NCBI GenBank assembly: GCA_902554355.1
Contig: CACDOC010000005.1
Coordinates: 1-54,146 of the forward strand
Reading direction: 5' to 3'
From: an uncultured SAR86 cluster bacterium
Lineage (GTDB): Bacteria > Pseudomonadota > Gammaproteobacteria > Magnimaribacterales > Magnimaribacteraceae
DNA: 54,146 bases
Shown here in pieces: positions 11,239 to 19,464 of this stretch. The first letter of the stretch is position 1, and the number at the start of each line of letters is the position of its first letter. The position numbers were made by a program, and so were the translations under genes. A model generated the notes under the pieces. It saw only the letters and a list, made by a program, of their open reading frames with translations. It did not search any database and had not been told where the DNA came from.

Positions 11239-11775
11239 ATGGACTCTTTGGGTTCAGTAGTAAATTCTTTGCACGCAGGGCAAGTTATAGCTTATCCCAC
11301 TGAGGGGGTTTGGGGTTTGGGGTGTGACCCCTTTAATGAAGAGGCTATCTTAATGTTATTAAAAATGAAGGGTCGCTCAGAAAACAAAGGGTTAATTTTA
11401 ATAGGATCAGACCTTAAACAGTTTTCTGCTTTCATTGAAATTGATAAATATAAAGACAAGCTTCTGGAAAAGTGGCCTGGGCCACATACTTGGCTGGTCC
11501 CCCCCAGGGAAAACATAAGTAAATTAATTATTGGAAATAATCAAAACATTGCTTTAAGGCTCAGCTCTCACAAAGAAGTTATAGAGTTATGTGAGAAATT
11601 TGAAGGGGCACTTATTTCTTCTTCAGCCAATAAAGAAAACTCCCCGACACTAGAGTCTCCAAAACAAATTCGAGATGCTTTCCCTGGTATAAGCGTGCTT
11701 GAAGGTAACTTAGGAGGTTTAAATCATCCCTCTAAGATACAAGATCTCATTACAGGAGAAGTAATAAGAGGTTAA
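11239..11775 (+). CDS. tsaC: Threonylcarbamoyl-AMP synthase (YrdC/Sua5 family)
   Basis: Makes threonylcarbamoyl-AMP for the t6A37 modification of ANN-decoding tRNAs. At 178 residues it matches short TsaC (about 190), with no Sua5 C-terminal domain. Motifs are VIAYPTEGVWGLGCDP, the KMKGRSENKGLILI nucleotide segment (KxR), WPGPHTWLVPP and ISSSANKENSPT. The gene lies 7 bases after purE and 10 before aroE. The tsaC-aroE neighbourhood is conserved in gammaproteobacteria. The partners tsaB, tsaD and tsaE are not in the window. Confidence 0.93.
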   Translation: MDSLGSVVNSLHAGQVIAYPTEGVWGLGCDPFNEEAILMLLKMKGRSENKGLILIGSDLKQFSAFIEIDKYKDKLLEKWPGPHTWLVPPRENISKLIIGNNQNIALRLSSHKEVIELCEKFEGALISSSANKENSPTLESPKQIRDAFPGISVLEGNLGGLNHPSKIQDLITGEVIRG

Positions 11776-11785
11776 AATAATTTGA

Positions 11786-12595
11786 ATGAAAAAATTTGCT
11801 GTTATAGGAAGCCCCATAAGCCATTCTCTGTCTCCTCAGATCCATACAATTTTTGCAGAACAAAATAATGTGCAAATAAGCTACGAGGCCATAGAAGTAG
11901 AAGAAAAAGATTTTGCAACCAAAGTAGATTATTTATTCAAAGATGGATACTCGGGTCTAAACATAACACTTCCTTTAAAAGAGGCTGCATATAGTTATTC
12001 TGAAAGTACTTCGGAAAGGGCCGCACTGTCAGAGTCGGTGAATACACTTTGCTTCAGGGGGGAGTCAATTTTTGGAGATACTACTGACGGACAAGGCCTG
12101 TTAAATGATTTTGAAGAAAAAGAAATCATAGTTAAAGACTCCAAGGTAATCTTGATTGGTGCTGGTGGGTCTGCAAAAGCAATTCTGCCTAGTCTTATAT
12201 CAGCTAAACCTAAGAGTATTTGTCTTATAAATAGGACTTATAGAAATGCTGAGTTTTTAGAAAGAAAATACCAATCTACTTTTACGAATATAAGGGCTTT
12301 AGAAGTTGAAAGTGAGCTAAATGAAGATGCAGATATTGTTATAAACTCTGCTTCTGCAGGAGTTTTGCAAGAAGAATTGGTATTACCAAAGAATATTTTT
12401 GGACCCGAATCTAAAGTCTACGATCTGTCTTATTCGAAAAAGGAAACACCTTTTAATTCATATGCTAAAAAATTGGGTGTAAATGAAATATATGATGGGT
12501 TGGGCATGCTGGTTCAACAGGCAGCCTTGAGTTTCGAAATTTGGAATGAATATAAGCCCAACACGCAAAAAATTGAGCAAAAATTGAGGGCTTGA
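11786..12595 (+). CDS. aroE: Shikimate dehydrogenase (NADP+)
   Basis: Reduces 3-dehydroshikimate to shikimate in aromatic amino acid synthesis. The 269-residue protein has the substrate-binding start IGSPISHSLSPQIH and the catalytic-lysine segment LNITLPLKEAAY (usually NVTxPxK). A glycine-rich Rossmann loop LIGAGGSAKAIL follows, then INRTYRNAE, which supports NADP preference. The end DGLGMLVQQAALSFEIW matches the C-terminal quinate/shikimate signature. It closes the purE-tsaC-aroE run; coxB follows after a 124-base gap containing a promoter. Confidence 0.94.
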   Translation: MKKFAVIGSPISHSLSPQIHTIFAEQNNVQISYEAIEVEEKDFATKVDYLFKDGYSGLNITLPLKEAAYSYSESTSERAALSESVNTLCFRGESIFGDTTDGQGLLNDFEEKEIIVKDSKVILIGAGGSAKAILPSLISAKPKSICLINRTYRNAEFLERKYQSTFTNIRALEVESELNEDADIVINSASAGVLQEELVLPKNIFGPESKVYDLSYSKKETPFNSYAKKLGVNEIYDGLGMLVQQAALSFEIWNEYKPNTQKIEQKLRA

Positions 12596-12646
12596 ATAAA
12601 TTCCAATTAACCCTCAAATAGTAATTGAGAAGACAGTTAATGTTTG

Positions 12647-12675
12647 TTGTCTGAGAATTATGAATAGTTTAAAAT
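12647..12675 (+). promoter_or_regulatory. Sigma70-type promoter of the cox operon
   Basis: TTGTCT (12647-12652) and TAAAAT (12670-12675) are separated by exactly 17 bases, each matching consensus in 5 of 6 positions. A notably GC-rich segment (CAGCCGCTTTCCGGTGCCCC) follows the -10 box in otherwise AT-rich DNA. The coxB ATG lies 45 bases downstream. Confidence 0.55.
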
Positions 12676-12719
12676 ACAGCCGCTTTCCGGTGCCCCCCAA
12701 ATAATAAAATTAAAGTTTG

Positions 12720-13871
12720 ATGACTTACATAAGAAAATTAGTAACGAAGTTAGCACTAGTAACGTATTCAGCCATTCCTCTTGCGGTTTATTCCGCAGAA
12801 AATTCAGATTACAACATGCCGGTTGGTGTAACAGAAGTAAGCCAAAGCATATTTGGCCTTCATATGCTCATATTTTGGATCTGCGTGGTAATTGGGGTAA
12901 TAGTTTTCTCGATAATGTTTTGGTCCATGTGGAAGTACAGGAAGTCAAAAGGAGCAGTTGCTGCTGATTTTGATGATCACTTTTGGTTAGAAATAGGTTG
13001 GACTGTTGCGGCCACAGCGGTTTTAGTTTGGATGGCCGTTCCTTCAACTCAAGTAATGGTTCAAGCCTATGATGATGCTGAAGGTGAAATAAATATATTG
13101 GTAACTGGGCACCAATGGAAGTGGCACTATGAGTACATGGAAGATGAGGTTAGTTTTTTTAGTAACCTCTCTACCAGTCAAGAACAGATAGATAATAAAG
13201 TTCCTAAAGGAGAGTTCTATTTATCCGAAGTAGACGAACCTTTGGTTATACCAATAAATACTAGAGTAAGATTTTTAATCACTGGCAATGATGTTATTCA
13301 CTCTTGGTGGGTTCCTGATTTTGCCGTTAAACAGGACGCTATACCTGGCTTTATCAATACCGCATGGACAAATGTACCCGAGCCTGGCATTTATAGAGGA
13401 GCTTGTACTGAGCTATGTGGCATTAAACATGCTTTCATGCCGGTTGTAGTTAGGGCAGTCGAAAGAGAAGCATACGATGCCTTCATAGCAGAAAAAGTTG
13501 CTTTAGCTGAAGCAGAAAAGATGCTTACTTCAAAAGAATGGACTAAAGACGAGCTAATGGAGAGAGGCGAGAAGTTTTACGTTACCAATTGTGTGGCTTG
13601 TCACCAAGCTAATGGAAAAGGAATACCGCCTGTATTTCCTGCATTAGAAGGTAGTGAAGTGGCTTTGAATGATAGCGAGAAGCACATAGAAATTTTAATG
13701 GAAGGGATTCAAGGTTCTGCAATGGCAGCTTTTGGTGATTCGTATAGCGAGGTAGATATAGCTTCAGTTATAACTTATACCAGACAAGCTTGGTCAAACG
13801 GTGAAAATGGAGACGGAGTTATTGTCACCCCTAAAGACATTGTTGAGTACAAAAAAAGAATAGATTTATAA
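12720..13871 (+). CDS. coxB: Cytochrome c oxidase subunit II with fused cytochrome c domain
   Basis: Accepts electrons from cytochrome c at the CuA centre of an aa3-type oxidase. The 383-residue protein has an N-terminal signal/anchor (about 1-25), then two membrane segments (about 45-70 and 85-110). The periplasmic cupredoxin domain carries the CuA ligands in CTELCGIKHAFM near residues 229-240 (C-x3-C-x3-H-x2-M) plus the upstream HSWWVPDF His. A C-terminal class I cytochrome c domain starts near residue 280 with CVACH near 291. This fusion (caa3-like layout) is known in Pseudomonas. The ATG at 12720 directly follows an in-frame TTG at 12717; I use the ATG. Confidence 0.96.
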   Translation: MTYIRKLVTKLALVTYSAIPLAVYSAENSDYNMPVGVTEVSQSIFGLHMLIFWICVVIGVIVFSIMFWSMWKYRKSKGAVAADFDDHFWLEIGWTVAATAVLVWMAVPSTQVMVQAYDDAEGEINILVTGHQWKWHYEYMEDEVSFFSNLSTSQEQIDNKVPKGEFYLSEVDEPLVIPINTRVRFLITGNDVIHSWWVPDFAVKQDAIPGFINTAWTNVPEPGIYRGACTELCGIKHAFMPVVVRAVEREAYDAFIAEKVALAEAEKMLTSKEWTKDELMERGEKFYVTNCVACHQANGKGIPPVFPALEGSEVALNDSEKHIEILMEGIQGSAMAAFGDSYSEVDIASVITYTRQAWSNGENGDGVIVTPKDIVEYKKRIDL

Positions 13872-13886
13872 ATAAGGAAAAGTTAA

Positions 13887-15476
13887 ATGAGCACAGTAGT
13901 TGAAACGCACGATCACGACGGACACCACGGACCTGCGAAAGGCCTAACTAGGTGGTTGTTTACTACAAACCATAAGGATATAGGAACGCTTTATTTGTGG
14001 TTCAGTTTTATTATGCTTTTTATTGGCGGTGGCATGGCCATGGTGATAAGAGCAGAGCTTTTTCAGCCAGGATTGCAGATTGTAAATCCAGAATTTTTTA
14101 ACCAAATGACCACGAATCATGGATTGATCATGGTATTTGGAGTAATTATGCCAGCCTTTGTTGGATTAGCTAATTGGATGATACCTATGCAAATAGGGGC
14201 ACCAGACATGGCATTACCTAGGCTTAATAATCTAAGCTTTTGGCTTTTACCTATGGCGTTTGGTATCTTAATATCAACCCTCTTTATGCCAGAAGGCGGC
14301 CCTAATTTTGGCTGGACCTTTTATGCACCCTTATCCACGACTTACGCCCCTTCAACTGTTAATTACTTTATTTTTTCAGTACACGTTATGGGAGTGTCTT
14401 CAATTTTGGGGTCTATAAACATCATTACCACGATATTAAATATGAGAGCTCCAGGGATGACGCTTATGAAAATGCCTCTATTCGTTTGGAGTTGGCTAAT
14501 AACTGCTTATTTATTGATCGCAGTTATGCCAGTTCTTGCAGGCGTTGTGACAATGATGCTGATGGATATAAACTTCGGAACGAGTTTTTTTGATGCAGCT
14601 GGGGGTGGGGATCCGGTTTTATTTCAACACGTTTTTTGGTTCTTTGGACACCCGGAGGTTTATATCATGATCCTTCCTGCTTTTGGAATTGTCTCTCATA
14701 TAATTGAAACCTTTTCTAGAAAACCAATTTTTGGATACTCTTCAATGGTCTATGCTCTGGCCTCAATAGCAATCTTATCTTTTGTTGTTTGGGCCCACCA
14801 CATGTTTACAGTCGGAATGCCTCTAGCTGGAGAGCTTTTCTTTATGTATTCAACCATGCTCATAGCTATACCCACAGGAGTAAAAGTATTTAATTGGGTT
14901 GCTACTATGTTTAGAGGTTCAATGACTTTTGAAACTCCAATGTTATTTTCAATAGGATTCGTCACGCTCTTTACTATAGGTGGATTTTCAGGACTAATGC
15001 TTGCAATAGTTCCAGCCGACTTTCAATACCACGATACCTATTTTGTGGTGGCTCATTTCCATTATGTTTTAGTGCCTGGCGCACTCTTTGGAATAATAGC
15101 TGGAGCCTATTACTGGCTACCTAAATGGACTGGATATATGTATGACGAAACATTAGGTAAGTTGCATTTTTGGCTTACTTTCATCTCCGTTAACATAACT
15201 TTCTTCCCAATGCATTTTGTAGGATTAGCAGGAATGCCTCGAAGATACCCTGATTACGCTCTCCAATTCGCTGATTTTAACGCGATGATTAGCGTAGGGG
15301 CGTTCATGTTTGGAATTACTCAGCTGTTATTCTTATTCATAGTTATAAAAACCATACGATCAGGAAAACAAGCTAAACCCGAAGTTTGGGAAGGCGCAGG
15401 AGAGTTAGGTTTAGAATGGACCTTGAGCTCACCTCCTCCTTATCACTCTTTTACTGTTCAACCGGAAGTTAAGTAG
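13887..15476 (+). CDS. coxA: Cytochrome c oxidase subunit I
   Basis: Heme-copper catalytic subunit reducing O2 to water and pumping protons, 529 residues with about 12 membrane helices. Ligand motifs are visible. TTNHGLIM carries a low-spin heme a His. HPEVYIMILPAFG carries the CuB His and the cross-linked Tyr (HPEVY). WAHHMFTVGMP has the two CuB His, and VAHFHYVLV the two heme His. The D-channel/K-channel style PEVY places it in the A-type family. Preceded by AAGGAAAAG seven bases before ATG. It lies 15 bases after coxB and is followed by ctaG, the copper inserter for its CuB site. Confidence 0.97.
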   Translation: MSTVVETHDHDGHHGPAKGLTRWLFTTNHKDIGTLYLWFSFIMLFIGGGMAMVIRAELFQPGLQIVNPEFFNQMTTNHGLIMVFGVIMPAFVGLANWMIPMQIGAPDMALPRLNNLSFWLLPMAFGILISTLFMPEGGPNFGWTFYAPLSTTYAPSTVNYFIFSVHVMGVSSILGSINIITTILNMRAPGMTLMKMPLFVWSWLITAYLLIAVMPVLAGVVTMMLMDINFGTSFFDAAGGGDPVLFQHVFWFFGHPEVYIMILPAFGIVSHIIETFSRKPIFGYSSMVYALASIAILSFVVWAHHMFTVGMPLAGELFFMYSTMLIAIPTGVKVFNWVATMFRGSMTFETPMLFSIGFVTLFTIGGFSGLMLAIVPADFQYHDTYFVVAHFHYVLVPGALFGIIAGAYYWLPKWTGYMYDETLGKLHFWLTFISVNITFFPMHFVGLAGMPRRYPDYALQFADFNAMISVGAFMFGITQLLFLFIVIKTIRSGKQAKPEVWEGAGELGLEWTLSSPPPYHSFTVQPEVK

Positions 15477-15485
15477 GGGTTTATT

Positions 15486-16034
15486 TTGGAGATCAGAAAG
15501 ACAGTTAAAAATTTAATCGGCATAACCGTAGGTATGTTTGCCTTTGGCTTTGTTCTGGTCCCTTTGTACGATGTGTTTTGTGAAATAACTGGATTGAATG
15601 GAAAGATAACTGGACCAAGCTTCTTGAGCGAAGAATCTAAGGCCATAGTGGAACAAAGAGAGTTGCTCGTACAATTTATGACTCATAACAATGAGTCCAT
15701 GCCGTGGGAGTTCGACTCTGAAAAGTCTCAAATGAGGGTAGTAACTGGAAACCAATATGAAGCAATGTTTGTTTTTCATAATAAAACCAATAAACCAATG
15801 GTAGGTCAGGTTATTCCAAGCGTTTCACCTGGCAGAGGGGCCGAATACTTTCATAAGACAGAATGTTTTTGTTTTGAGCAACAATTGCTTGCGGCAGGCG
15901 AGAGAATAGAACTGCCAGTTAGGTTTATTATTGATCCGGCACTTCCTAAGGAGATCGGGTCTTTAAGTTTAGGCTATACCTTATTTGATATAACCGACAA
16001 AATAGACAGAACAAAAGATTTGGCGAAATTATAA
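15486..16034 (+). CDS. ctaG: Cytochrome c oxidase assembly protein CtaG/Cox11
   Basis: Periplasmic, membrane-anchored copper chaperone delivering Cu(I) to the CuB site of CoxA. The 182-residue protein has one N-terminal membrane helix (about residues 8-28) followed by VPLYDVFCEITGLNG, a family hallmark. The copper-binding motif CFCF occurs in KTECFCFEQQLLAAGE. The start is TTG at 15486; AGGGG ends 6 bases before it and overlaps the coxA stop (AAGTAGGGG), giving translational coupling. Its place between coxA and coxC is conserved. Confidence 0.94.
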   Translation: MEIRKTVKNLIGITVGMFAFGFVLVPLYDVFCEITGLNGKITGPSFLSEESKAIVEQRELLVQFMTHNNESMPWEFDSEKSQMRVVTGNQYEAMFVFHNKTNKPMVGQVIPSVSPGRGAEYFHKTECFCFEQQLLAAGERIELPVRFIIDPALPKEIGSLSLGYTLFDITDKIDRTKDLAKL

Positions 16035-16046
16035 GAGGAAATAAGA

Positions 16047-16964
16047 ATGTCAGAACAACCGTATTACGTTCCCGAATCTAGCAAATTGCCATTCCTTATG
16101 GCAATTACCATGTTGGTTTTCATTATAGGCTCGGCTCAGACTGTAATTAATTTAGACAACCCGGACTCCAACGCTTACTTAATACTAATAGCATTCTTCA
16201 TAATGCTATGGACGGTTATGTATTTTTGGTTTCGAGAGGTAATAAGAGAAAATCATGCTGGTTTGAATAATCCCATGCTAAAAGATTCTTATGTCTATGG
16301 AATGGCCTGGTTCATATTCTCTGAAGTCATGTTTTTCTTTGCGTTCTTTTTTGCTCTTGCTTACATCAGGAACTTTGCCGTGCCATGGCTAGGTGGAGAA
16401 GGAGAAAAAGCCATATCCAATATTTTATGGCCTGGATTTGAAGCAAATTGGCCTCTGATGATTACGCCTGATCAGGCAATTTTTGAAGGCCCAGAACAAG
16501 ACATGTCTCTAGGAACTGCCTATGCAAATGGTGGCTTAGCTGGAGTTTTAGGCTGGTTGCCATTATGGAATACAATTTTCTTACTTACTTCCAGCTTGAC
16601 CGTTCATATTGCCCACTTGGGTTTAAAGAATGGAAACAGAAGACAATTCAATATCTGGCTAGGATTAACTCTAGTTCTCGGATACTTATTTGTTTTCTTC
16701 CAAGGATTGGAGTATTACGAAGCCTATGCACACATGGGTCTAACATTGAATACAGGTATTTATGGAACAACCTTTTTCATGCTAACTGGTTTCCACGGAT
16801 TCCATGTTTGTTTGGGGGCAATAATACTAACCATAATGCTTCTAAGAAGCTTAAAAGGACATTTCACTGCAGATGATCACTTTGGCTTTGAAGCCGGTTC
16901 ATGGTACTGGCACTTTGTAGATGTGGTTTGGGTTTGCTTAGTAGCCTTCGTCTACGTAATGTAG
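16047..16964 (+). CDS. coxC: Cytochrome c oxidase subunit III
   Basis: Third core subunit of the aa3 oxidase, 305 residues, seven hydrophobic helices. The family segments SEVMFFFAFFFA, FFQGLEYYEA and the C-terminal GSWYWHFVDVVWVCLV are clear. A long periplasmic stretch at about residues 115-160 separates helices, as in other gammaproteobacterial CoxC. The ATG is preceded by AGAGGAAATAAG. It ends 1 base before the stop of the convergent DUF2909 gene, so the plus-strand unit either ends here or reads through into surf1, which lies beyond that small gene. Confidence 0.96.
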   Translation: MSEQPYYVPESSKLPFLMAITMLVFIIGSAQTVINLDNPDSNAYLILIAFFIMLWTVMYFWFREVIRENHAGLNNPMLKDSYVYGMAWFIFSEVMFFFAFFFALAYIRNFAVPWLGGEGEKAISNILWPGFEANWPLMITPDQAIFEGPEQDMSLGTAYANGGLAGVLGWLPLWNTIFLLTSSLTVHIAHLGLKNGNRRQFNIWLGLTLVLGYLFVFFQGLEYYEAYAHMGLTLNTGIYGTTFFMLTGFHGFHVCLGAIILTIMLLRSLKGHFTADDHFGFEAGSWYWHFVDVVWVCLVAFVYVM

Positions 16965-16965
16965 T

Positions 16966-17163
16966 TTAGACGCCTGGTCCAATTTGTCCGGTAAGAAAGC
17001 CATAAACAAGAGTTATAAAAAGGACAACGGCTATGGAAACTCTGACACCCAAGCTGTGTACGGTTCTTTTCGTAGAGCCGCCATCTTTAATCAGATAAAA
17101 GGCGCCCCGGAAAAGGCTTATTAGCATGGCCACTATTAGAAATAGGATAAAATACTTGATCAT
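16966..17163 (-). CDS. DUF2909-type twin transmembrane protein
   Basis: A 65-residue membrane protein with two helices (about 4-24 and 42-62) joined by a basic loop (KDGGSTKRTVHSLGVR). The pattern FLIVAMLISLFRGAFYLIKDGG...KRTVxxLxxRV is that of the small DUF2909 family found beside cytochrome oxidase genes in gammaproteobacteria. It is encoded against the cox genes, between coxC and surf1. Function unknown; a role near the oxidase is inferred from location only. Confidence 0.8.
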   Translation of the reverse strand: MIKYFILFLIVAMLISLFRGAFYLIKDGGSTKRTVHSLGVRVSIAVVLFITLVYGFLTGQIGPGV

Positions 17164-17204
17164 TTTAGAGGTGGGAATTATACACTTCGGTGCATTTAAA
17201 TGAC

Positions 17205-17900
17205 ATGAGAAACTTCAATCCAGGCAAGGCAATGACCATCTTTGTTCTCTTCTTTTTACCAGTTTTATTACTTTTAGGCTCATGGCAAATATCTAGAGGA
17301 ATGGAGAAACAAGAGATCTGGAATTTGAATAATTTGAATAAATCTTTACCAGTAATGAGTGAAGAGGAAGTTTTGTCTTTGAGTTTTGACAACGCCGTTT
17401 ATAGGTCAATATTTTTAGATGGAAGGTTTGGAGACGAGTCTTACCTTTTAGATAATAGACTTTATAAGCAGGAAGCTGGATACGAAGTTTTTTCAGTCTT
17501 TAAGACTGAAAATAATAAAACCTATCTAGTCAATAGGGGTTGGATTTCTAAAGAAGAATTTAACGACCAGGATACTTTAATAAAGTCTAGAATAACTATA
17601 GAAGGTATTTATTCACCTTTTAGAAGGTTTGGATTAAACCTTTCTAATGAAAATCCAATTACGGGGTGGCCTAAAAAAGTTCAAGAACTGACTTATGAAC
17701 AGGCAGCTTTAGAAATAGGAGATGAAGTAGAAGAGGCGGTTATTCAACTCTCAGCAGGATCCATTGGGGCTTATGAACCAATATGGTTGCCAGCAGAGTT
17801 TAAGCCTTCAAGGCACTATGGATATGCCGTCCAATGGTTTGGACTGGCATTGGTTTTAGCGGTTTCGTACATATATTTTGGTTTAAAAAGGGAAAAATGA
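17205..17900 (+). CDS. SURF1 family cytochrome oxidase assembly protein
   Basis: Membrane protein of the SURF1/Shy1 family, needed for heme a insertion into oxidase subunit I. It has 231 residues from ATG 17205; an upstream in-frame GTG at 17190 would add five. Two membrane helices flank a periplasmic domain: an N-terminal one with PVLLLLGSWQISRGMEKQ (SURF1 signature LGxWQxxRxxEK) and a C-terminal one, HYGYAVQWFGLALVLAVSYIYF (signature Y-A-x-QW). The middle carries LVNRGWI, also typical. It overlaps the next gene by four bases (ATGA). Confidence 0.92.
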   Translation: MRNFNPGKAMTIFVLFFLPVLLLLGSWQISRGMEKQEIWNLNNLNKSLPVMSEEEVLSLSFDNAVYRSIFLDGRFGDESYLLDNRLYKQEAGYEVFSVFKTENNKTYLVNRGWISKEEFNDQDTLIKSRITIEGIYSPFRRFGLNLSNENPITGWPKKVQELTYEQAALEIGDEVEEAVIQLSAGSIGAYEPIWLPAEFKPSRHYGYAVQWFGLALVLAVSYIYFGLKREK

Positions 17901-18481
17901 GTATAAGCAAAAAAAATTATGGAAGATGGGTTGCTGCCATTATATTTTTAACACCTATATTGGTTTTAATGACCAGCTCAGCGTTTTACTACGGAGGTTA
18001 CTCTCCTGAAGGTTCAGTGAATAAAGGCACTTTATTAGAAGAACCAATTCAATTGGATAGTCTGGGGCTTAAAGTTAATTCTGGGCCTTTGCTTAATGAA
18101 TTTCCTGGAAAGTGGACTATAGTTCAATTTGTTAATGGTGACTGTTTGGAGAGCTGCTGGAAGACCCTTTACTCTTCTAGGCAAATTAACATTAGGCTAG
18201 CCAAGGATAGTTCTAGAGTTGCACGGTATTTAATCTCCGTTGGCTCTAACGAACTGTCTTCGTCTACAGAAACCAAAATAAAGAATGAATATCCTTTACT
18301 GAATCAAGGAACTATAAAGTTAGAAAATACGCCCAGTAAGATCATGGAAAAACTAAAGGATTCACCATATTTACTAATAGATCCTCTTGGCAATGGGATA
18401 CTAATATATAACTCCTCTCTTCCAAGCGGTGAACTTTTGCAAGACATAAAAAAACTATTACAAAATTCTAAAATCGGATAA
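17897..18481 (+). CDS. Membrane-anchored thioredoxin-like protein with Cx3C, oxidase locus
   Basis: A 194-residue protein with one N-terminal membrane helix (about 11-29) and an exported domain. The segment KWTIVQFVNGDCLESCWKTLYSSRQI has Cys83 and Cys87 in the CxxxC spacing and position of Sco copper chaperones. The downstream LLIDPLGNGILIY strand also resembles the thioredoxin fold. It contains no histidine at all, so the third copper ligand of Sco is missing. Similar proteins sit between SURF1 and CtaA in other gammaproteobacteria without known function. Coupled to surf1 by ATGA and to ctaA by a 2-base gap. An assembly or redox role for oxidase maturation is inferred. Confidence 0.75.
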   Translation: MSISKKNYGRWVAAIIFLTPILVLMTSSAFYYGGYSPEGSVNKGTLLEEPIQLDSLGLKVNSGPLLNEFPGKWTIVQFVNGDCLESCWKTLYSSRQINIRLAKDSSRVARYLISVGSNELSSSTETKIKNEYPLLNQGTIKLENTPSKIMEKLKDSPYLLIDPLGNGILIYNSSLPSGELLQDIKKLLQNSKIG

Positions 18482-18483
18482 AG

Positions 18484-19461
18484 ATGGAAAAAATAAAAAC
18501 ACTTTCTATTCTCTCTGGCCTATTTGGAATAATTGTTGTTGGCTTAGGTGCCTGGACCAGGCTCGCCGATGCTGGTTTGGGCTGTCCTGATTGGCCAGGG
18601 TGCTATGGTTTCGTGACCATTCCAATGAGTCCTGAAGAAATAGAGATAGCAAATACAAAATTCCCTGAAACTCCGTATGAAGTAGCGAAGGCCATCCCGG
18701 AAGTGGTGCATCGTTATTTTGCTGCCACTTTAGGCTTCTTCATCGTTTGTATTTACGCATTAACTTTTCGTTATAAGGAAGTGAGCGTAAATATCAGAAA
18801 CCTTTCTTTATTCTTATTGGTTTGGGTAATTTTACAAGGAGCTTTTGGCTACTTAACAGTAAGCCTTAAATTGCTTCCTCAGATTGTGACTATGCACTTG
18901 ATGGCTGGGTTTCTGACTGTTGGCTTGTTATGGCTGTTGTATTTTAAGATCAAGGACACTTCTTTGGCAGGTCGGGAAAGTTGGAATTTCACTTCCAAAA
19001 CAAGAAGTTTATTAAATATAGGCTTACTTTTAGTAGCCATTCAGATTTTCTTGGGAGCCTGGACAAGTACAAATTATGCATCCTACTCATGTACAGAGTT
19101 CCCCTTATGCCAGGGCCAGCTTTTACCAGAAGCAAACTATAAAGATGGCTTTAATTTCTTTCAGAGTATCGGTCCAAATTATTTAGGCGGATTGTTAGAT
19201 CATGAATCTAGATTAGCAATTCATTTGTCACACAGGATTGGTGCTTTAGTGGTGACTTTATATCTATTGTTCCTTTGCTACCATTTAATCCATCTTCAGA
19301 AGACCAAATTAGCAGTTTGTCTTTTAGGCATATTAACTTTACAGGTTCTATTAGGTATATCTAATGTTGTTTTTGCTCTTCCTTTATTAGTGGCAGTAGG
19401 TCACAATTTAGGAGGGTTATTACTTATAACTTACATAGGCGTATTAAGATTTAGAGAATAA
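18484..19461 (+). CDS. ctaA: Heme A synthase (CtaA/Cox15)
   Basis: Oxidises heme O to heme A in the inner membrane. The 325-residue protein has about eight hydrophobic helices. It begins with GAWTRLADAGLGCPDWPGCYG, the strongly conserved first periplasmic segment containing paired cysteines. Heme-ligating His candidates are in PEVVHRYFAATLG, TMHLMAGFLT, LSHRIGALV and VGHNLGGLL. It precedes cyoE, whose product makes the heme O substrate, with a 3-base gap. Confidence 0.94.
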   Translation: MEKIKTLSILSGLFGIIVVGLGAWTRLADAGLGCPDWPGCYGFVTIPMSPEEIEIANTKFPETPYEVAKAIPEVVHRYFAATLGFFIVCIYALTFRYKEVSVNIRNLSLFLLVWVILQGAFGYLTVSLKLLPQIVTMHLMAGFLTVGLLWLLYFKIKDTSLAGRESWNFTSKTRSLLNIGLLLVAIQIFLGAWTSTNYASYSCTEFPLCQGQLLPEANYKDGFNFFQSIGPNYLGGLLDHESRLAIHLSHRIGALVVTLYLLFLCYHLIHLQKTKLAVCLLGILTLQVLLGISNVVFALPLLVAVGHNLGGLLLITYIGVLRFRE

Positions 19462-19464
19462 ATA

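Noticed and set aside
12584-12617. Terminator after aroE (TTGAGGG...CCCTCAA)
   Set aside because: The stem is only 7 bp with a 20-base loop, overlaps the aroE stop and lacks a U-run, so it was not listed.
16565-16876. 103-residue open frame overlapping coxC
   Set aside because: Out-of-frame shadow within coxC, which carries clear subunit III motifs.
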